From Bacillota bacterium (GTDB lineage Bacteria > Bacillota > Clostridia > Peptostreptococcales > Anaerovoracaceae), in assembly GCA_016282655.1 (NCBI GenBank), contig JAEELK010000075.1, forward strand, positions 1-6,267: 6,267 nt of DNA, read 5' to 3'. Positions 1 to 4,548 of this stretch are shown piece after piece. The notes under the pieces were generated by a model. It was not told the DNA's origin, made no database searches, and saw only the letters and a program-made list of their open reading frames with translations. Position 1 is the stretch's first letter. Every line of letters starts with the position of its first letter. Both the position numbers and the translations under genes were made by a program.

Positions 1-1
1 G

Positions 2-484
2 ACGCGGCGGCCCGGCGCGCGCAACGTGCTGGTGATCGACCGGGTGCAGGATCCGGGCAACCTGGGCACGCTGCTGCGCGCGGCAGACGCCGCCGGCTTC
101 CTGGGCGCCATGCTGCTGAAAGGCTCCGGCGACGTCTACGGCCCGAAGGCCGTCCGGGCCGCCGCGGGCTCCCTCTTCCGCCTGCCGCTCTGTTTCGCGG
201 ACACGGCGGAGGAAGCGCTGCGCATTTTGCGGGAAAAGGGCAAACGCAGTCTTTGCACCAGCCCCCATTCTGATGTATACTATTACGATAAGGATTTGCG
301 CGAAGACGTCGCCTTCATCGTCGGAAACGAGGGAGAGGGCGTCTCGGAAGCGTTCCTCGCCGGGGCCGACGAGCTCGTCACCATCCCCATGGAGGGCAGC
401 GTGGAATCCCTGAACGTGGCGGTGGCCGCGGGCGTGCTCCTCTTCGAGTCCCTGCGGCAGCGGCGCGCGTCTCAGAGCAGATAA
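2..484 (+). CDS. TrmH/SpoU-family (SPOUT) RNA 2'-O-ribose methyltransferase, 5'-truncated
   Basis: This is the C-terminal 160 residues of a SPOUT-class enzyme that transfers a methyl group from S-adenosylmethionine to a ribose 2'-OH in RNA. The frame is open to the left edge, so the true start lies outside; the GTG at 26 is inside the conserved domain and is not a start. All three family motifs are visible, counting from nt 2: motif 1 VQDPGNLGTLLRAADAAG at about 15-32 with N20 and R26, motif 2 VGNEGEG at 107-113, and motif 3 IPMEGSVESLNV at 128-139 with S136-L137-N138. These form the trefoil-knot cofactor site. Relatives are commonly 240-280 residues, so about 100 N-terminal residues, usually an RNA-binding domain, are missing. 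The neighbour is pheS, as for B. subtilis ysgA (RlmP, reported to form Gm2553 in 23S rRNA). Orthology to RlmP is inferred from position only; RlmB-like or other substrates remain possible. It ends in TAA. Confidence 0.92.
   Translation, partial: TRRPGARNVLVIDRVQDPGNLGTLLRAADAAGFLGAMLLKGSGDVYGPKAVRAAAGSLFRLPLCFADTAEEALRILREKGKRSLCTSPHSDVYYYDKDLREDVAFIVGNEGEGVSEAFLAGADELVTIPMEGSVESLNVAVAAGVLLFESLRQRRASQSR
252..281 (+). promoter_or_regulatory. Candidate internal sigma-A-type promoter ahead of pheS
   Basis: In an AT-rich patch within the methyltransferase gene, TTTGCA at 252-257 (4 of 6 matches to TTGACA) and TATACT at 276-281 (5 of 6 matches to TATAAT) are separated by 18 nt. Transcription would begin near 287-290, leaving an RNA leader of about 230 nt before pheS. 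The caution is that this sequence also encodes Val-Tyr-Tyr-Tyr-Asp-Lys-Asp, whose codons are AT-rich anyway. The match is by eye and unproven. Confidence 0.25.
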
Positions 485-501
485 AAGACCATCCCAACAG
501 C

Positions 502-507
502 AGGAGG
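502..507 (+). promoter_or_regulatory. Ribosome-binding site of pheS
   Basis: A full AGGAGG lies 10 nt before the ATG at 518, in the 33-nt gap after the methyltransferase stop. A second purine run, GGAAAGG, sits slightly closer. The site fixes the pheS start. Confidence 0.85.
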
Positions 508-517
508 AAAGGTAATC

Positions 518-1540
518 ATGCAAAAAAGACTGGCAGAGATCCTACAGGAGGCCAAACAGGAACTGGGCAGCGCCGAAACGCTGGCCAGAGCGGAAGAGCT
601 CCGCGTGCGCTTCCTGGGGAAGAAGGGGGAACTCACGGAGATCCTCCGTTCCATGGGCGGCCTGAGCCCCGAGGAGAGAAAGAGCATGGGGCAGGCGGCC
701 AACAGCGTTCGCGGCGAGATCGAAAGAATGCTGGAAGAGCGATTTACCAGTCTGAAGGAAGCCGCCAAGAACCTGCGCTTCAAGGAAGAGCGCATCGACG
801 TCACGGAGCCCGGGAAAGTCAAGGCCCTGGGCAGCAAGCACCCGCTGACGGTGACCATCGAGGAGATCTCCCGCATCTTCCAGAGCATGGGATATCAGAT
901 CGCGGAAGGCCCGGAGATCGAGACGGTCTTCAACAATTTCGACGCGCTGAACGCCGCGCCCAACCACCCGGCGCGCGACATGACGGACACCTTCTACATC
1001 ACGGAGGACGTCCTGCTCCGCACCCAGACCTCGCCGGTGCAGGTGCGCACGCTGCAGGCGCAGAAGCCCTCCATCAAGGTCATCTCTCCGGGACGCTGCT
1101 TCCGCTGCGACACCCCGGACGCCACGCACAGCCCCATGTTCCATCAGATCGAGGGCCTTCTCGTGGACGAAGGCATCACCATGGCGGACCTGAAGGGCAC
1201 GCTGGACTGCTTTGCCAAAGAGATCTTCGGCAGCCAGACCCGGACCAAATTCCGTCCGCATCACTTCCCCTTCACAGAGCCCTCCGCGGAGATGGACGTC
1301 TCCTGCTTCAAATGCGGCGGCAAGGGCTGCCGCGTCTGCAAGGGCAGCGGCTGGATCGAGATCCTCGGCTGCGGCATGGTCCATCCCAACGTGCTCGCGA
1401 TCGGCGGGCTGGACACCGAGAAATACACCGGATTTGCCTTCGGCATGGGCGTGGAACGCATCGCGATGCTGAAATACGGCGTGGACGACATCCGTCTCTT
1501 CTTTGAGAACGACGTCCGCTTCATCGAGCAGTTCCGTTAG
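518..1540 (+). CDS. pheS: Phenylalanine--tRNA ligase alpha subunit
   Basis: This is the catalytic alpha subunit of class II phenylalanyl-tRNA synthetase, a cytoplasmic alpha2-beta2 enzyme that activates Phe with ATP and charges tRNA-Phe. It has 340 residues, the usual bacterial length. Residues 1-85 form the N-terminal helical coiled-coil arm that contacts tRNA. The catalytic core follows, with motif 2 around 192-210 (G-R-C-F-R-C-D-T-P-D-A-T-H-S, then F-H-Q), the FPFTEPSAEMDV block near 248-259, and motif 3 GFAFGMGVERIAML from 305. A307 in FAFG corresponds to E. coli A294, which sets specificity for Phe over larger analogues, so normal specificity is expected. A Cys cluster at C263, C266, C271 and C274, plus C285, resembles that of Bacillota enzymes and is absent in E. 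coli. pheT follows after 14 nt. The ATG start fits homologues and the AGGAGG before it. No T-box precedes it. It ends in TAG. Confidence 0.98.
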   Translation: MQKRLAEILQEAKQELGSAETLARAEELRVRFLGKKGELTEILRSMGGLSPEERKSMGQAANSVRGEIERMLEERFTSLKEAAKNLRFKEERIDVTEPGKVKALGSKHPLTVTIEEISRIFQSMGYQIAEGPEIETVFNNFDALNAAPNHPARDMTDTFYITEDVLLRTQTSPVQVRTLQAQKPSIKVISPGRCFRCDTPDATHSPMFHQIEGLLVDEGITMADLKGTLDCFAKEIFGSQTRTKFRPHHFPFTEPSAEMDVSCFKCGGKGCRVCKGSGWIEILGCGMVHPNVLAIGGLDTEKYTGFAFGMGVERIAMLKYGVDDIRLFFENDVRFIEQFR

Positions 1541-1542
1541 AG

Positions 1543-1547
1543 AGGAG
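1543..1547 (+). promoter_or_regulatory. Ribosome-binding site of pheT
   Basis: AGGAG lies 7 nt before the pheT ATG, within the 14-nt gap after the pheS stop. Good spacing supports the start at 1555 and coupled translation of the two subunits. Confidence 0.85.
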
Positions 1548-1554
1548 ATCGACC

Positions 1555-3954
1555 ATGTTAGTACCCATTGAATGGCTCAGCGCATATACGGACGCGCCCG
1601 CGGACATCGACACGTTCTGCGAGCGCATGATCATGTCCGGCTCCAACATCGAGACCGCGGAGGAGACCGCCGCGGGCATCGAAAAGGTGGTGGTCGGACG
1701 CATCCTCAGCATCGAAAAGCACCCGGACGCGGACAAGCTCGTGGTCTGTCAGGTGGATATCGGCCAGGCCGAGCCCCTGCAGGTCGTCACGGGCGCGACG
1801 AACGTCTTCGAGGGCGCTCTGCTGCCCGTCATCCTGGACGGCGGCCGCCTGCCGGACGGCACCGTCATCCGCCGCGGCAAGCTGCGCGGCGTGGAGAGCT
1901 GCGGCATGTTCTGCTCGTTCAAAGAGCTCGGATACGACGACAAGGTCGTCCCGGTGGTCTTCCGCGACGGCGTCTGGATCCTGGAAGAGGGCAGCGCCGC
2001 GCCCGGCGCGGAGCTGACGGAAGCCATGCAGATGAAGGACCACGTGGTGGACTTTGAGATCACGCCCAACCGTCCGGACTGCCTCTCCATGCTCGGCATG
2101 GCCAGAGAGAGCGCCGCGACCTTCGGCGCCGCGCTGCGCTATCCCGAGACCCGCTGCGGGAAGGAGAGCGGAAACGCCGCGGAGCACATCAAAGTGGAGA
2201 TCCGCCGCCCCGACCTCTGCCGCCGCTACGTGGCCAGGGTCGTGACGGACGTGAAGATCGCCCAGTCTCCCTGGTGGATGCAGCGCCGCCTCATGCACGC
2301 GGGCATGCGTCCCATCAACAACATCGTAGACATCACGAACTACGTGATGCTGGAATACGGCCAGCCGATCCACGCCTTCGACATCCGCACCCTCAAGGGC
2401 GCGCAGATCATCGTGGACACCGCCGCCGAAGGGGAGCGCTTCGTGACCCTGGACGGCACGGAGCGGACGCTGGACGCCGAGATGCTGCTCATCAAAGACG
2501 CGGAGCGCGGCGTCGCGCTGGCGGGCGTCATGGGCGGCCTCAACTCCGAGATCGAAGACGACACGCGGACCATCCTCGTGGAGGCTGCGAACTTCAACGA
2601 AGACAGCATCCGCCGGACCTCCAAGCGACTGGGGCTGCGGACCGAGGCTTCCGCCCGCTTCGAGAAGGGGATCGATCCCGCGCTCGCGGCGGCCGCCGCG
2701 GACCGGGTCTGCCGCCTCATCGAAGAGCTTGGCGCGGGCACCGTCCAGGCCGGCAGCGTGGACTGCTATCCCGCGCCGAAGCAGGCAAAGCCCGTGCGCG
2801 TCAGACCCGCGCGGATCAACGCCATGCTCGGCATCGAGCTCAGCGCGGAGGAGATGGAAGCGATCTTCGAGCGCCTGGAGATGCGCAGCGAAAAGGACGG
2901 CGACGCCCTGCTGGTGACGCCGCCCGGCATCCGCCTGGACCTGGAGAGCGAAGTGGACTTCGTGGAGGAAGTGGCCCGTCTTTACGGCTACGACCGCCTG
3001 CCCGTCACGCTCCCCAAGAGCAGCGGGCGTTCCGGCGAGCCCAGGGCCCGCCGCCTGCGCGATCTCGCGCGCGACACCCTGGTGGCCCTCGGCCTGGACG
3101 AGATCCAGACCTATTCCTTCGTCAGCCCCAAACAGCTGGACCAGATCGCCCTGCCGGAGGACGCGGCGGAGCGCAGCCTGATCCGCCTCATCAATCCGCT
3201 CGGCGAGGAGAACAGCGTCATGCGCACGGCGCTGCTGCCCAACCTGCTGGAGGTCCTGGGCCGCAACAACGCCCGCTCCAACGCGAAGGCGGCGGTCTTT
3301 GAACTGGGCAACACCTTCTTCAACGTGCCCGGGCCGGACGGCCTGCCGCAGGAGAGGGAGGCCCTGGCGCTTGGCGCCTACGGCCCCGAGGCGGACTTCT
3401 ACGCCCTGAAGGGCGTCGTGGAAGCGCTCTGTGAGAAGCTCGGCGTCAGCGGGCTGCGCTTCGTGTCCGAGACCCAAAACGCCACCTATCACCCCGGCCG
3501 CTGCGCCAGGCTGCTCCTGGACGGCGAGACCGCGGGCTATCTGGGCGAGCTGCATCCGAACGTGGCCGAGCGCTACGGGCTCGAACAGCGCGTCATCTGC
3601 GCGGAGATCTCCTTCGCGAAGCTGCAGGCCGCGGCGCATCCGGAGATCGTCTATCAGCCGCTGCCGAAGTACCCGGCCGTGGCCAGAGACATCGCGCTGC
3701 TCATCGACAGAGACACCTGCGTCGGCGACGTGGAGGACGTGATCCGCGCCAACGGCGGCGAGATCCTGGAAAGCGTGCTCCTCTTCGACGTCTATACCGG
3801 CGTGCAGGTGCCGCCCGGAAAGAAGAGCGCCGCCTTCAGCCTGGTCTATCGTGCGGAGGATCACACCCTGACCGACGAAGAGGTACAGATAGTCCACAGC
3901 CGTATCCTGCAGGCGCTCTCCGCGCAATGCGGCGCCAGCCTGCGCGAGATCTGA
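1555..3954 (+). CDS. pheT: Phenylalanine--tRNA ligase beta subunit
   Basis: This is the beta subunit of phenylalanyl-tRNA synthetase, which binds tRNA-Phe and hydrolyses mischarged Tyr-tRNA-Phe. It has 799 residues, the normal bacterial size, with the full domain set. The start LVPIEWL is the conserved N-terminus. An EMAP-II-like tRNA-binding OB fold spans about 40-155 (HPDADKL, VTGATNV). A conserved block EITPNRPDCLSMLGMARE follows at 168-185. The B3/B4 editing domain covers about 210-400 and includes WW at 240-241, INNIVDITNYV from 254 and QPIHAFD with H273. B5 covers about 409-482 with DFVEEVARLYGYDRL from 468, whose acidic residues bind Mg in homologues. The inactive catalytic-like core lies at about 490-690. 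The FDX-ACB anticodon-binding domain runs from about 704 (PKYPAVARD) to the end. Nothing is truncated. Codon 2 is TTA, the only TTA, CTA or TCA codon in the gene. It ends in TGA, and zapA begins 21 nt later. Confidence 0.98.
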   Translation: MLVPIEWLSAYTDAPADIDTFCERMIMSGSNIETAEETAAGIEKVVVGRILSIEKHPDADKLVVCQVDIGQAEPLQVVTGATNVFEGALLPVILDGGRLPDGTVIRRGKLRGVESCGMFCSFKELGYDDKVVPVVFRDGVWILEEGSAAPGAELTEAMQMKDHVVDFEITPNRPDCLSMLGMARESAATFGAALRYPETRCGKESGNAAEHIKVEIRRPDLCRRYVARVVTDVKIAQSPWWMQRRLMHAGMRPINNIVDITNYVMLEYGQPIHAFDIRTLKGAQIIVDTAAEGERFVTLDGTERTLDAEMLLIKDAERGVALAGVMGGLNSEIEDDTRTILVEAANFNEDSIRRTSKRLGLRTEASARFEKGIDPALAAAAADRVCRLIEELGAGTVQAGSVDCYPAPKQAKPVRVRPARINAMLGIELSAEEMEAIFERLEMRSEKDGDALLVTPPGIRLDLESEVDFVEEVARLYGYDRLPVTLPKSSGRSGEPRARRLRDLARDTLVALGLDEIQTYSFVSPKQLDQIALPEDAAERSLIRLINPLGEENSVMRTALLPNLLEVLGRNNARSNAKAAVFELGNTFFNVPGPDGLPQEREALALGAYGPEADFYALKGVVEALCEKLGVSGLRFVSETQNATYHPGRCARLLLDGETAGYLGELHPNVAERYGLEQRVICAEISFAKLQAAAHPEIVYQPLPKYPAVARDIALLIDRDTCVGDVEDVIRANGGEILESVLLFDVYTGVQVPPGKKSAAFSLVYRAEDHTLTDEEVQIVHSRILQALSAQCGASLREI

Positions 3955-3963
3955 TCCCCGAGA

Positions 3964-3969
3964 AAGGAG
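3964..3969 (+). promoter_or_regulatory. Ribosome-binding site of the zapA-like gene
   Basis: AAGGAG lies 6 nt before the ATG at 3976. It is the only good site in the 21-nt gap and decides this start over other frames. A GATCCCC repeat flanks it (3953-3959 and 3969-3975). Confidence 0.82.
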
Positions 3970-3975
3970 ATCCCC

Positions 3976-4503
3976 ATGGAAGACAGAAACCGTGTCACCG
4001 TCAAGATCCACGGCCAGGAGTGCAGCTTCTCCGCGACGGAGAGCAAAGAATACCTCTATCAGCTGGCGGACTCGCTCAACGAGCTGATGGACAAGATCGA
4101 AGCGAGCATGCCGCCCGGTCACGACGCGGCCCTGCCGCTCATCACCGCCCTGAACCTGGCGGACGAGCGCCTGCGGATCCTGGAGGAAAAACGCCGCCTG
4201 GAGCAGCAGATCCTGGAGCTGCAGCAGGACAGCATGCACTATGCCAAGCTCTGGGAGGACGCCAAGCGCAGCTTTGCCAGACAGCAGGAAGAGAACAAGC
4301 AGAACGCCGCGCTGGAGCAGCGCTGCAAAGAGCTGGAGAACAGCTGCTTCCAAATGCAGCAGGAGCTCATGGCGCTGAAGGGAGAGGGCGCGCGCGCGGA
4401 TGCCGCGCCGGCGGCCCCCGCGGATGAGCCGGCGGAGCCGGTGCAGGAGGAGCTCGTCCTGGACGCGGCGCCCGAGGAAACGCCCTACGGCAGCGAGCGC
4501 TGA
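3976..4503 (+). CDS. zapA: ZapA-like cell division protein with extended coiled coil and acidic tail
   Basis: ZapA binds FtsZ in the cytoplasm and promotes protofilament bundling in the division ring. The first 65 residues carry the family pattern: a beta hairpin NRVTVKIHGQE at 5-15, then a helix with YLYQLADSLNELMDKI, and the ALNLADE segment at 58-64 that starts the dimerising coiled coil. Residues about 62-132 are strongly predicted coiled coil, rich in Glu, Gln, Leu and Lys (LEEKRRLEQQILELQQ). Residues 136-175 form a low-complexity tail rich in Ala, Pro, Glu and Asp, ending in YGSER. At 175 residues it is about twice the B. subtilis protein (about 85). Long forms may be usual in Clostridia. 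No signal peptide or membrane segment is seen. Its place in the pheST-mutS2 cluster supports ZapA. The tail's role is unknown. It ends in TGA, and mutS2 starts 45 nt later in the same frame. Confidence 0.82.
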   Translation: MEDRNRVTVKIHGQECSFSATESKEYLYQLADSLNELMDKIEASMPPGHDAALPLITALNLADERLRILEEKRRLEQQILELQQDSMHYAKLWEDAKRSFARQQEENKQNAALEQRCKELENSCFQMQQELMALKGEGARADAAPAAPADEPAEPVQEELVLDAAPEETPYGSER

Positions 4504-4510
4504 TCGACGG

Positions 4511-4526
4511 CGCGGGGCCGGCCGCG
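4511..4526 (+). repeat. Short GC-only inverted repeat in the zapA-mutS2 gap
   Basis: CGCGG (4511-4515) pairs with CCGCG (4522-4526) around a six-base loop GGCCGG. It lies in the 45-nt spacer and ends 22 nt before the mutS2 ATG. No T-run follows, so it is not an intrinsic terminator. A five-pair stem in GC-rich DNA is weak evidence of function. Confidence 0.3.
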
Positions 4527-4548
4527 AAGAGACCGGACAGAGAACACG

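Noticed and set aside
542..1384. A 280-codon minus-strand open frame opposite pheS.
   Set aside because: It has the same cause: the antisense register of pheS ends at the CTA in codon 9. The product is low-complexity and resembles no family I know.
2274..3302. A 342-codon + strand frame inside pheT.
   Set aside because: It is an off-frame translation of GC-rich DNA, dominated by Arg, Gly, Ala, Pro and His. pheT is intact and explains the region.
3953..3975. Direct repeat GATCCCC flanking the zapA ribosome-binding site.
   Set aside because: Seven bases in two copies is within chance, and no third copy or longer structure is seen.
3927..4427. A 166-codon + strand frame overlapping the pheT end and zapA.
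   Set aside because: It has an Arg/Gly/Ala-rich composition typical of an off-frame shadow. The zapA frame has its own Shine-Dalgarno and family motifs.
3952..4503. Possible TGA recoding joining pheT, zapA and mutS2.
   Set aside because: TGG encodes Trp where homologues have it, no TGA occurs inside any gene, each gene has its own start, and pheT and zapA end where the family or tail ends.
4516..4523. GGCCGGCC palindrome in the zapA-mutS2 spacer, and GCGGCCGC at 4650-4657.
   Set aside because: Eight-base GC palindromes are expected in DNA of this composition and have no context suggesting a binding site.
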